A stretch of 64,000 bases of DNA from Lottia gigantea (taxonomy: Eukaryota; Mollusca; Gastropoda; Lottiidae), in the NCBI RefSeq assembly GCF_000327385.1, contig NW_008709781.1, positions 1,117,282 through 1,181,281 of the forward strand. The letters run 5' to 3'. A program made the translations under genes and the position numbers. The notes beneath the pieces were generated by a model, which ran no database searches, was not told where the DNA came from, and saw nothing but the letters and a program-made list of their open reading frames with translations. Shown piece after piece: positions 44,732 through 58,200 of the stretch (its first letter is position 1; every line of letters begins with the position of its first letter).

Positions 44732-46258
44732 CTACCGGGCAAAGTGTATGGTGTTTGTGAAAAGCACTTAAAAAGTTGGTTCTACCATGTGAATTTCGAC
44801 CCCCTCTATCAGTTACGTTGACAAGTGTTGTAGTTTCGTCCACAATATACCTATATCTGAAACAGAAATATTTAATGTTCACTGAATGAAATGTCAAACA
44901 ATAAGTATCTTTATACTTATAGGCTATAGTATGTGAAAACTTCTGACAGGCGAATCTCTCAAAACATCACATAATAATATAGTCTGTAGACACTGAAACT
45001 TCTATTACAATGATATATGACCCCTCCAAATATTTCAATATAAACACATGGCTTTGCTTAAAACACTTGCCATAGAACCAATCTGAATTAAGACACTTAC
45101 AGAACTTCCATGTTCCTATTGACAAATCTTTTAGGATTCTTTCCAACCAGTACTAATGGTTCTCCTGTCTTAAAATTCGGACAACTGCATGCTAATGAAG
45201 TTCTGAGTTCAATGGATTTACCATCAGCAATGTCATGGTCACCTTGGCAGAAAAAAAAACACTGTAAGAAACTCATCACTTGTTTAAAATAGTTTGGTAT
45301 AGAGTTATTGATCTTAACTAAGGAAAAATCATCCTTAAGGCTGGTCATCTTTTTGAGCTATAAAGCGGTCCAATATTTTCAACTCGGGAGTACCGTTGAC
45401 CATTCGGTTTCTAAAACGGTTAATAGTCTCCCACACGCGCATTACACACTGAAAGGCATGTGCCCTCTTGATTTCCACAAACCTACCTTGTTTATGAATC
45501 TTATTCAAAACAGCAGTAATGTCTTTCGATGCCTCTGATTTAACTGTTCTATCAATAGTTATGTTGTAAACTGCAATAATAAGTTATATAATTTGACGGC
45601 GGAGAAGGGAACTCAACCATCACGCTATATTATATCTCATTGGTTCTTGTTTGTTTTAAAGACACCGAAGAACCCGACAATACCTCAAAACAACGCTGCC
45701 TGACAGATCTATCTAATCCCACATTGTGTTGGACATATCGAGAGTTTTCATGTAATTAAGCATGGAACGAATTGTGTTCACCAACTATACAAGGGAGGTT
45801 ATACTTACCAACATCTGATGCACAAAACTTCTTTTGGAGATTGAAAAGGCGCACCTTCTTACAACCGCCACACGATTCTTGAAATAAATATAAGTTAATC
45901 GTTAATCAAATTCAATACTTTCCAACAATTACATTTACTACAAATCAATTATTTATAGATAAAGTCTGTAATTTATCCGACACATCTTTTTAGCTGAAGA
46001 GCTCAAGTAGATTCAATAATCAAACCTCGTTCGAAGAGTCTTGAATCGATTCTTTAAGTAAATCATATAGCATGAGGTAGATTGAAATGAAATGGAAATT
46101 GAACTTCATTGCCTATCAAAAGAAATTGCATATCATTATTTTCATACCTGATAAACATTGACATTTCCCTTTATATTTCATATTATCATCTTCAATACAG
46201 TATACTGGTAGAGTCTGGTGTAAATGACCAATGTCATAATTCTTTAAACATATCTCCT
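44727..46258 (-). CDS. C3-family exons: anchor and C345C (netrin-like) domain, stop
   Basis: Exon 46258-46148 encodes EEICLKNYDIGHLHQTLPVY then CIEDDNMKYKGKCQCLSG, the Cys-rich anchor (C3: ESCTRFYHP..CRDELCRCAE). Exons 45877-45809 (ESCGGCKKVRLFNLQKKFCA), 45570-45487 (VYNITIDRTVKSEASKDITA) and 45242-45101 (GDHDIADGKSIELRTSLACS, CPNFKTGEPLVLVGKNP) form the netrin-like C345C fold. Exon 44856-44727 ends the protein with YRYIVDETTTLVNVTDRGGR, SHGRTNFLSAFHKHH and TLCPVE before TAA. C345C is found in C3, C4 and C5 but not in A2M, CD109 or insect TEPs (family knowledge). Confidence 0.92.
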
Positions 46259-49200
46259 CTAAAAATAAGCATATCCAATAAAAATGATTGAAGTGAAATA
46301 ATTTATATGTAGTCTTCCCACATTATTGATGTTTAGTTTGTCTTACTATACGGTAACAATCTCCCATTCCTTTGTAATGTGACAGCATGGAACGACAATT
46401 CTGTACGAGAGGATGAACGCCATCTGGTTCACATGACAAAGGTCAAAGATAATGTCCTTAATCTGTTCCTGAAACTCTTCGCCTTTAACATGGGCCATGG
46501 GGAACTTTAAAACTACGAAGCAACATAACCTTAAGACATATGAACGGATGTATTTAATCTAACTTTCCATAATCTACCTACCATCAGTTGTCTTTAACCA
46601 AACCTCTTGATAATAGTATCCACCAGTTTAAAAAGGCTTACAGTTATTTTAGCCAGTAAACCTGTCATATTTAAACAAATGGGATCTAAATGTTTTGTGC
46701 AAGGTGCAAGACAGAACCACATATATATACCTGGCCGAGAGGGTTGAAAAACTACTACCGGTGCTGGTTGTAAGTAATCAATTATTTCATCTTCTTTAAC
46801 TCGTAAATATAGGCAGGTACTCGCATTGTTAGATACCTGAAATATATTGTTGGATGAACTATAATGCAATGGAAAAATTAATCCATTTTACAACAAATCA
46901 ATTTTGGTCTCTTCTCTTTAGGTGAATGGCAAATGGCTGGTCCAGCATTCTAGCTTAGTCTTGTCTTATTTCTATTGATAACCTTTTGACGTTATGGCCT
47001 TTGAGTCCTCTGATGTATAAATTGAAAAAAAAACCTAATAATTACCTCTGATAAGTAAACAGTCAATAGTCCATCTTTATATTTAGTATTCTTGATACTA
47101 TTACCACTCAACTCGTTTATCTGTTAATGTCAAAATAATAATAAACCTTCAAATCATTAGGTACAGAATAATTCATTTACATTAGAATATTGCTTGTATA
47201 CTCTAGTCTGTGCTTTCAGTTAGATTGAAGGGTTTCATTTTAAACACTTATAAAAGCAAAATCATAATAACTGTTTGCAAAACTGTCTTGATGCTACCAT
47301 ATCTCAGGAATATTTCAGGACATGCAGCTTCTCGTAAAACGACTATACAAGAGCATTATAAAAATATGATCTCACAATGGCTAAGTCTTCATCTATGGGT
47401 TTGTATCCACTTAACATTTCTATTTCAACATTAGTTGGACCGCTGTAGGATGCACCACGATAACTGAAGGAAATACAAACACCAAAGTTAACGGCAAACC
47501 TATATTAGTCACATAAGACTGAAGGTTCATAAGGAAAGTAACAACGTTCAACTTGCTTTGTTGAGGCTCAGTATTCGTTATGCCTCTGCAAAGTTCGTAG
47601 AAAATCGGCTCAATCAGCAAGCGTCCCTTTTTGTGATGGTTGTAGATCAACAGAGATGTGATCCACAGATACCTACCATGCATGATGGTGGGATTATTAT
47701 CTTTATTAGAGAAAATGTATATACAACCTTAGACAGATCTTTAAACATAGAGATTTCTTAGTGATTCTGGGTTTTGACTTCCCCGTTTTCTTGGTTCGTG
47801 GTCTTTTGGTCCTTTTTGTCTTTTTATTCTTATTCAATTTTCTGACAAACTTTCTTCTAACAGAACGTCTAACTCTCAACCTCTTATCTAGATCACACCC
47901 AAACTGACAATATTTACATATTGAATAACTGAAAGAAAGCAGTAATTAATCCAAATGTGTAAACATAAATCGACCCTTCTGTCTCAATTAAGACAATACG
48001 AAATTCAGTGAAATTTTTGATAAACTTTTTTCCCCATTGCTGCATATTTCTGCGATATATTGGTACTGATAATCTGGGAAAGATCATTGAAAATAGGTCT
48101 ACCAAATTCTTTGCTTGAAGAATGATTCACGGAGCATGGATGTTATTTCCCTTCTTTTTTTATAGGTATATGGATTTATAACTTACTGTTTATTATATCG
48201 TTGTTTAGGAAAAATGGTTTCTTTCCTTTCCACCGTTAAGTCAAACATACAGTGATCATTAGGTGTAGTCGGTACATTATAGGCTACTCGTACTTTCATT
48301 TGACCAAGTCCTTTTCCTTTGGTCATGATGCTTATTTTTTCTCCTACTGGTACCTACAAATACAATAGTAGTAATGGCATGACGATGTCGAGAAAGACAT
48401 TTTGAAGTGAGCCTGACATTGATAGTATAGATGCTAATGATTGATGAAGATAATAGTAATGACATTTTCTGATCTAGGAAGGCAGAGAATACATCTTGCT
48501 GATTTTAGTGGTGATGTACATTGATTTGATTGTAGCAATTTTCGATGGAGATGATCCTGTTTATGCTTTTCAGGCAAGACTATTGCTGTAGTGAAGAAGG
48601 TGTTATGTGGTGATGCTGCTGCTACTGATGATTACCACCTTTAATCTACAGGATGATCAATTAAAAAAAATGCAATTACATATTTATTTTGTTTCTCTTT
48701 ATGAGGTAAACATTGTATAAGGGACAGATTATTAATATTCATGTCACTGGTTATTTTTAAATCGACCTTACAACACGCATGCTATACTATACAGAAAGCT
48801 AATAATAACTTACATTGCTAACTTCTTTCTGTTGAATAGCATTTTCTGTATTGAAATTGAGAACTTCGTTATAATTAGTAGATATATCTGAAGATATCTC
48901 CATATGTAAATCAGTCGTTTTAGAATGTTTCAAATGGGAAAATTTAGCTAAAGCTTGGATAGCAATCGAGGTATCCTAAAAGGTTAACATTAAACAAATA
49001 GTGAAAATTCAAATGAAAATATCTATCAGGATAAGAATACTACGTTAATATTTTGTCAGATCAAAGAATATCATGCTTATTGTCTACATGTCATCTATTC
49101 TCGATACTGAGAAGATAGCTTGCCAGGCAAGGTAATATACGCCCACTGGCAGCTTTGATTTTGAATAATATTTAGCAGTACAGTAACAATCACCAGTATG

Positions 49201-52200
49201 AAATATTCAACCTTCAGTTATACACTTCATTTGAACTCTTTAGGGCGATACTGAATAATATTGAGTATGAGTTACTGCCCTTGTTCTTGAAAACGTGTTC
49301 AATCTTTAGCTCGTGAAAACTCTAGAAGACAAATATTCAATCTTCAGCGCGAGAATCATGCCTTCTATAGTTTCTACGAGCTACAAATTGAACTATTTTT
49401 AACAACAAGGGCAATAACTCATACTAAATATTTTTCAATCTTTTTGATTTTCAATAGGCTTTATCCTTGGGTGATAACAAACACTCAAGCCAAGTTTCAA
49501 TAAAATCTGTCAAGAATTGTGCCTTCTAGAGTGTTTACAAGCTAAAAATTTAACGTGTTTTCAAGAACAAGGGCAATAACTCATACTAATTATTTTCAAT
49601 TTTTCAATAGGGTTCATCCTTGGGTGATTACGAACACTAACATAAAGTTTCGTCAAAATCCATCAAGAATTTTGCCTTCTAGAGTGTTTATGAGCTAAAA
49701 ATTCAACGCGTTTTCAAGAACAAGGGCAATAACTCATACTTAATATTTTTCGATTCTTCTGATTTTGAATAGGGTTCATCCTTGGGTGATTACGAACACT
49801 CATGCCAAGTTTCGTTAAAATCCATCAAGAATTATCCCTTCTAGAGTGTTAACGAGCTAAAAATCGAACGCGTTTTAAAGAACAAGGGCAATAATTCATA
49901 TTAAATATTTTTCGATTTTATTGATTTTCAATAGGGTCTATCCTTGGGTGATAATAAACAATTTCAGCAAGTTTCGTCAAAATCCGTAAAGAATTGTGAC
50001 TTGTAGAATGTTAACGAGCTAAAAATCGAACGCGTTTTAAAGAACAAAGGCAATAATTCATAATAAATATTTTTCGATTTTATTGATTTTCAATAGGGTT
50101 CATCCTTGGGTGATAATAAACAATTTCAGCAAGTTTCGTCAAAATCCTTAAAGAATTGTGACGTGTAGAGTGTTAACAAGCAATTGTGGACGGACGGACG
50201 GACGGACACGGGTGACGGCAATATACGCCCCACATTTCACGTGGGACATAAACCATTTAACCATGTACATATACTTCTATCTGTCCAATATCGTTGACAC
50301 AGCATTAAAGCGGATACTAAAGCAAAGCATTTGGTACTGTCAGACAGTGATGACTGTGATTTAATAGTTTTGCTCTCCAACTATAGGAGTCCATCTTGAC
50401 CAACTAGCTAGCAGATTGGCATAATATTTGCTAGTTTTCTGCTGTCTGTCTTCCTGAGATGTTACCGACTGTGAACTGATTGAAAATACTATACCGTTGG
50501 ACCAACAAATCCACCATTTCTGTTTCTCTTTCTTATCAACCAATCAGCTAATGGGTTTGGATCTAAGTTAGGATTATTGAGATACAATAGTAAACCATAA
50601 GCTGTAGTTTCTATAGAGTAGGAATCGGCACCTTGCTTATACCATAGTGGAACACCTTCTTCAGCTCCATTATCAGACCAATAGGTTAGTCCTGAAACAT
50701 ATTTAATACAATTACTGCACCATCTGATTAACATGTAGCTTTTAGGGGCTGCTTAAGTCATATTAGGATCTGGGGACTTAGCTAGTGAGGAACTTGTTCG
50801 AGATGCTTTCCGACGTTTAAAGATTTGTCCAAATTTGTGAAAATAATCTACCGAAATGTTGTCCCTTAACGAATCTGAAAGTTTGAAGTAAAAAAAACTA
50901 TAAGATTTGAACGACATTAGAAGCGAGGAGTATATAACACAAGACAATAATTCTGGGATAAAACACACTTCTTTAATACATTGGTCCATAATGTGCCATA
51001 ACATTTCATCTGATGACGACTCGTCAATAAAAACCCTAAAATAATTTAATTTCTTGTCTTATGAATACCGAAAAACCTTAAATAATCTATTATTTTTACT
51101 TACCTTCAGCTGTTTGAGCAGCATTTATAAATTTATTTATAACTCGCTCTGATTCTGGACTATCTGCTAGTTGTAGAGCATACGCCATCTTTGATAATAC
51201 CAATGGACTTTTAATAGAGTAGATATTTTCTTCTAAGAAAACAGCTAATTTAAATTCCAACATTTCCTGTTCAAGCTGTCGTAATAGAAAAGAAGATTTC
51301 AAAACGTATCTACTTAGAAAAAAGTGGAAAAAGATGTGTGCGTTATTTTCTGTGCAGTAGCTATGAACAGAATGATATTTGTACAACACGCTGTTCAACT
51401 GCAAATTTACAATGGGCAGCTGGAATGATGCACATACCACGTGTTAAACAGGGTTTTGACTTTAGAATTCTAAATTACCTCTTGAGACTTGTTGCATTCT
51501 TTTTGTGCAATGAGAATTTCTGCTGCTAACATTACTGTATAATTCTTATTTTTCTATAAAAAAGAGAAATGCCGAAATATTACCTACATTTTAAACTAAA
51601 AGCAATAACCATGCAAAAAACTATAGCTCTGGTTGGTTCATTGTAAATTAGGAACTTACTGGCTAAACATGCTCAGCTGTTTCGCTTATCATAGCATCAT
51701 TTGCGACTAAATAACTTATGTGGAAAATTATAGAGACAAATCTAAGTACCTGTGATAACCTGAACTCTACTTCTTTAGGACGACCTTCTTCATCCACTTG
51801 ATCAAGAATCCACATAAAGCCATCATTGATCAGTCTATCGTCTATAAACTTGATATTTTTTGTATGGCACAATGTTTTTAATACCAGGGCTGTAAACCTG
51901 AAATTGTGAATTATGACTATTACGTAATAGTCTAAATAATTGAATTCAAGATATCACAACACAACGTCAGCCATGCATCTCACTTTTAAGAATGAACATT
52001 TGACGACAGGCCATCTTACTTGAAGTGAAAACGTTCTGGCGAAATCAGATAGTGTTGTCATGATATAAGTAATATAACCAACCAATCATTGGTTACCAAT
52101 GTTAGTAACCATAGCGAAGATAAGGCAAAACGATGGTTAACTCACCAAGTAGATGGTAAGGAGCCTTCATTTAAACTAAATGATCCATACTTCTTTCTAT

Positions 52201-55200
52201 ACTTCATTAACTGTGTTACTCCTGAAATTTATTGGCTTTCAGTTCACTCCCCAGAAGGATGATGACTCTGAGAACAAGCGATCATTCTTCAACTTTGAAG
52301 CTCTGAAGTCGAGTGCATACATTTGATCAAGTTTCAGTCTTGCTACAGTAGTTAGTATAGTGTAGTGACAAGGTATGCTCAATCCTCCCATTTACACCTG
52401 GTAGCGCTTTACGTCTGAGTGTATCGACTCTGGAGCCCTTCGACACTATAGCTAGTTTTCACCATTCATTCGTGATGATTATCACTGCCAGTGACCCCAA
52501 TAGATGAGCGGGGCCCCGTGGAGTTGAGTGGGTAAGAGCACCTTCCTGGAAATTAACATATTTATGCTATCCCGCATTCCATGTTAATGAAAGATTTTTA
52601 GTCTATAGTTCATGATATTTACTTATTTATATTTTTTTCTGAGGGTGGGGGCCTCGTTAGAGATGGGGACCCGTGGACTCAACTAGTCCCTATGGTAGCC
52701 ACTGATGACTGTAGTAATTAGTAGATTCTCTTTACGTTCTGACATGTACTGCAAAATTAAATCTCAAGATTCGATTCATCTTTCGATAGATTTAAAAAGA
52801 CAAATGTCTATCCTACCTTTTGTTATGCTTCGTCTACTTCTATCGAAGATGTCATTGTTCAATAAATCTAAAGAATTAAGATATTCCAGGGCATAGACTA
52901 TAGGGGCTAGGTTACCAATGATTTCTTCACCACCATAAAACGATGAGACAAATGTATCACCAGTATCAAATATAACTGTGCTTATTACATCACCCATTAA
53001 ATCACCTAAGTAGGAAGAACTCATTTTATATAGAGGTTTGATGTCAGGAAGTTTATTTTAATAAAATTAAAATACCAAATTCAAAATAATGCTAAAGATG
53101 AAAATGTCCTTCTATCTACTAATGATGACAGATATTACGATTTCTGACCCTTTCAGGCACATGTCCTAAATCATTAATGGTTAAAATGTCTACTGTTTAA
53201 CCAATCCAGTGGTTATAAAGACGTGTCATAGGGTGAAAAGTTTTCATTTTGTATTTTAAATATGTACATATATATATATACTATAACAGTTATAACCTTG
53301 TTCAGATTTTCAATGATTTCACTACAATGATTACTGTGTTACTACAGGAATTTCACACCGTTCATGGCTGTTCTTCATCAAGGCGCCCCTTTTGAAGATT
53401 CTGCATAGCTTTTACTGTTATTTTTGTGTTTTCTCAATAGCACTAACGTGACTATGCTCTTTTGTTGCTGAGTGAACTCAATATTTGAAAGCATATTATG
53501 TAAAACTAACCACATGCTTGGATTCCACATGATTCTGTTCCAGGTATGATTTCTGTTGGTAAAGCTAAATCTACTTCTGTTTGCTGTATGTTTTCGTTTG
53601 TATTGTTCAGTGTATCTACAAAAAAAAAACATCAATATTACAAACTAAAATATCATCTATGACTGTGTAAAGAATCAAAATATATCTGGTCATTGTCATT
53701 GTGATGGTATTTCCTCTTTTTTGTAGGTAAAAGATTTTTTTTTTGCTCAAATTTGTGACAAAAAGATATACCAAAATCTAGAAAAATGTGTCCCTGAATA
53801 ACAATATATGGAAGTTTTAACTTAAGAAATCAAGCCATTAAACGCCAAAACTATTGTTTAAGCTTCTGACGTAGGCCTAGGCTACACATTACGTAAACTT
53901 TGTAAGTTTATGTTGTTTTTGTTAATTGCAAGAAAACTACTGCACGGATTTTAGCAAATTAAACGCTTTATTTTGGAGAAATATAAGTCGCCTAATTTTT
54001 CTGAAGGTTCCAACTAAAATTATTGAGCCATTAAAAAGACAAACATCAAAACTAGGTAAAACTAATTAATTAACGATCCATTAGTTAATTAACCCATTGA
54101 AAGCAAATTCAGTTTGATCCAGTAAAAACATAGATATTAATATCGAGGAAAAATGCGAGGATAAAGGCGAGGAAAAATGCCAGGAAAACGGCGGGGAAAA
54201 AGACGAGGAAAAAGACGAGAAGGCCTTTGTAGGCCTACAAAGCATTTGGTGGTGATATTTTTCTTATAAACAAATGAACTTACCGTTGTCCATGACGGGA
54301 TCGCTATCTAATACAATTTTCTCTGCTGCCACAGACTGAAGTTTACTACCTTCTGGATCTAAAGCAAATGTTATGGTTTTCCGAAGTCTTTTCCCCTCTG
54401 GCTGTAATCAAGACGTGCTCTTACATATTACGGATGTGTTTTTGCAAACATCATTAACAAAATCTTTCAGACAAATTTACACTCGAAAGTCTGCAACTAT
54501 TTATTAATAATATATTTAGTTTCAAATTCTTGTATTGGGTTCCACTAGAATACAGATAGTGGCCGATGTCGCTGGTTCTGCATTCCGAATCACTTGGGAG
54601 TCCACATATAGATTATGGTACTTTGTTATTATGGATTATGACAGTACATTGAAAGATATCTTGCCAGGCAATGTAGCATACGCCTACTATCAGCTGTCAT
54701 AATTGATAACAAAGTCTGTAGTGGTTTAATATTTGAAATCAATCATCCGATTGTTACTAATTTCAAGCTTTACTGAGATCTGATAAAAAAAATGTAGTCT
54801 CTATCAAGCCTACAAGCCAAATTAGACGCATAGAATTAATTCAGGGGCAACAACTCAAAAACTCCGTTTTTACTAAGTCAAGGGCAATAGCTCCAAAAAA
54901 GTTTATCCGATTGTGACCAAATTCAAAATGAAATCTTTCGTGCAATTGTGACCAAAATCTCATCAATATATACGTGCATACTAAGTTTCATCAAGATGGG
55001 ATCAAAATTGTAGCGTTTATCTTTCTTTACAAGGCAAATTTAACGCATTTTTATTAAGTCAAGTGCAATAGCTCTGAAGGTGTCCATCCGATTATTACCA
55101 ATTTCGAACTTGAGTGAGATAAAAATGGTAGCATTTATCGTGCAAACAAGCCAAATTTAATGCGTTTTACTAAGGCAAGGACCATAACTCTGAAATCGTT

Positions 55201-58200
55201 CATCCGATTATTACCAATTTCGGACTTGACAGAGGTCTTAACAAGGTCTACAAGCATACTAAGTTTCATCAAGATCGGATAAAAATTGCAGCCTTTATCG
55301 TGCATACAAGCCAAATTTAATGCGTTTTACTAAGTCAAGACCCATAACTCTGAAATCGTTCATCCGATTATTACCAATTTCGGATTTGACCGAGATCCCA
55401 TCAATATATACATGCATACCAAGTTTCATCAAGATCAGATAAAAGGTGTGCCCTCGATCATGCTCACAAGAAATGTGGACGGACGGCGATATACGTCCAC
55501 ATTTCCATGTGGGGGCGTATAAAAAGACTAAAATAAAATGATGATGCTGCAGTTACCACAACATAAAGTTTCTTTTCTACTGCGTCAACTAATTCGGGCG
55601 GCGTGACACTCTGGTCCCATATCCCAACTCTTATAGCTAGATCACCAGTTCTAAATGGTATGATATCAAATTCACAGGTACTGATACCATTCTTCTTAAC
55701 CTTTCTAATTGAACCACAATAAGCTTCCCATCGTGGAAAACATAACCCCAAATCACCTGTTATGTTAACCTTGAACTGGAAAATACAACCAAGTAGAGTA
55801 GAGGAAGAATAGGCCTACTAATATAAGAAGGACATCCAGAAGGCTCAACACAGGGCATGATGAGAATCCAGAAGGACCAATCCGGTCATAACTTTACTAG
55901 CTGCAGCGATGATGCCTGCGGTAAAGTCTCGAGGATCAATTGACGTTTTTAGGGTTAAATTCTCGATAACCTCTTCTCAAATTGTGGAGCTTATTTACAA
56001 CGCCAATTGAATCAAACGTTATTGGTGAGTGAGCTAGCGATTTGGCATCGTGATGGTGAAGAATTACAACCAAATTATGTTACCTTTGTCGATGCGTCGT
56101 AATTATAAACACTAAGTTTAACCTTGACTTGTTCCAGTCTAACGACTTTATGTGGAAGTTGTAGTTTAGTATGAAATCGTAGGAAAGCATAGAATTGTAT
56201 TGGATCAGCAACACACAAACCACGACTAGCTGATATACCCACAGCATGGATAATCCAAGTAGTAACTGTATCGGGTAATAGAAATTTATGTTTATACGTC
56301 CCTCTTCTAGAAAAATAGAATATGATCATTATATCATATCATTCCTGTAGATCGCCATATAGAGCGCCACGATCGCCAGAAGCGCCACCTGATCTCTAGT
56401 GGATCTCTATCATATCTCCAAGGTTTTATTTATTCGATCGACCAGGGCGCTATATTCATACTATATTAGCGATAATGGATTTCCATAGGTTGCCGAGATC
56501 GTTTTCAGATCTAGCATGATCGCCATAGATCGCAGTGATCGTCCTTGAAGCACATTGGATAACATATTACTGGCCTTGGGTCGTCAACGGAACGAAAACT
56601 GATCATGCAAGGATTTCAAGATCGAGCCATTTCTAGGAATTAGTTGGCGACCAAGGATCATGAAGTGGCTATCGGATCTTCTAGATCGTTACTGGACGCC
56701 ACTGAAGCGTTATCTGAGCGTAATCTGATCGCCCCATCCAGGTAGGTGCACTACTTCCTAGAGCGTAGATCGCTACCTAGTGGAATGGGGTATGAGAATC
56801 AAGATAATTGTGTACAGGGTTTTGCCCTAATATTTATTTCTATTTGTCTATGTAAAACATATTGTGCACTAATTCTCCAGTTAGTTCAGTTATCAACCAA
56901 GGTTTGGGAAAATGTACCCTCTATCTACAGATCGACGGGGGTAACAGACTAAGCAAAAGCTGTGTAAGTAACTTACGAATTCAGCACTACGTCTTCAAAC
57001 ATGAAGGTTTCGGGAAAGAAACTTCTTATTTTCTTGTAAGGAATCAAGTCGTTGTTATGAGGTGAAACATACACACGATCTAATATCACATTAATGACAA
57101 TGAAGTATATATATTTTTGCGAAGGTCAGGTTCCAAAATATTGCCATTTAAATATCCAAATACTGATATTTAAGTATGCCAAATATTGGCATTAAAATAT
57201 CCCAAACTTTGACATCATAATAACATAAATATTGACATTAAAATATCATACATTTTGACATTAAAATATCCTAAATATTGGCATTAAAATATCCCAAATA
57301 GTGACATTAAAATATCCTAAATATTGACATTAAAACACCCCAAATTTAGAAAATCCTAAATATGGACATTAACATATCCTACATGTTGACATTAAAATAT
57401 CCTAAACATTGATATTCTTTTATCAGACGGCACTGTTGCAATTTGTTAAATGGTTATAATGCCAGAATGCTCAAAATTAAATAATGTACCTCCTATACGG
57501 TTTAAAGGCCTACCAATATCATCACCTAATAGGTCTATATTTTGAAGCACCAATAAACCATTGATCTACAATAATAAACCATTCTTTAGGTTACCATTTC
57601 AATACAGCAAATTCAATTAATTGGGGTGTTACAGAATCTCTTTCTGCACCTATAGTCTGTTGGAAGAAAAACGCAATGTGGTGTTCAGTGAGAACAACTT
57701 GGCAGTCGCCCACCCCCCTTAAAGCCCCGAAAGCAAGTTTTTCGGGGAAAAATCTCATAGCTAGGTTAGATATTCGGGCAATCTCAGATATTTCGCCCCC
57801 CTCGGACGTAAACCTCGCCCCGCCACTGGCGAGAGCACTGGTAAATCGTTCCACCAGTCTATGTATAGCTGACATACATACAGGATAAGTGATAAACATT
57901 GTAAAAGTATGTCTTAATGAGAACTTACTCGGAATATTTCGATGCCGTTTTCACTTTGAACTGTTTTGATTCCAGTGTCTCTCTTCAACATTTCTTTACG
58001 AAGCTGTAAACAATTTTTTGTCACGACGGTGAATCCGAGGTTCTTGGGTTGTGTCAAGCCGTGGAATGAGTTAATAAAGAATTTACCCGACAAATCTGGT
58101 CCAACCCGTTCCTTGGACGAGATATACGGAGCAACGCCCATTAAATGTGACCTTTTAAGTCTGGCCGTAACCGTGACGATAATACATCCGCATATTATGT

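Noticed and set aside
49404-50170. Regularly spaced repeats, CRISPR-like at first sight
   Set aside because: Units are about 160 bp and diverged along their whole length, in an animal intron; this is a tandem array inside a repeat element.
50158-50364. Open frame with GRTDGRTRV
   Set aside because: Translation of the GGAC run and terminal hairpin of a repeat element.
52500-52560. A-box-like sequence suggesting another SINE
   Set aside because: No B box at the right distance and no body; left as a possible relic only.
57591-57899. 102-codon - strand frame in an intron of the C3-family gene
   Set aside because: It crosses the GC-rich insert and has no C3 similarity; the conserved linker exon lies just downstream (57565-57490) and phases agree without this piece.
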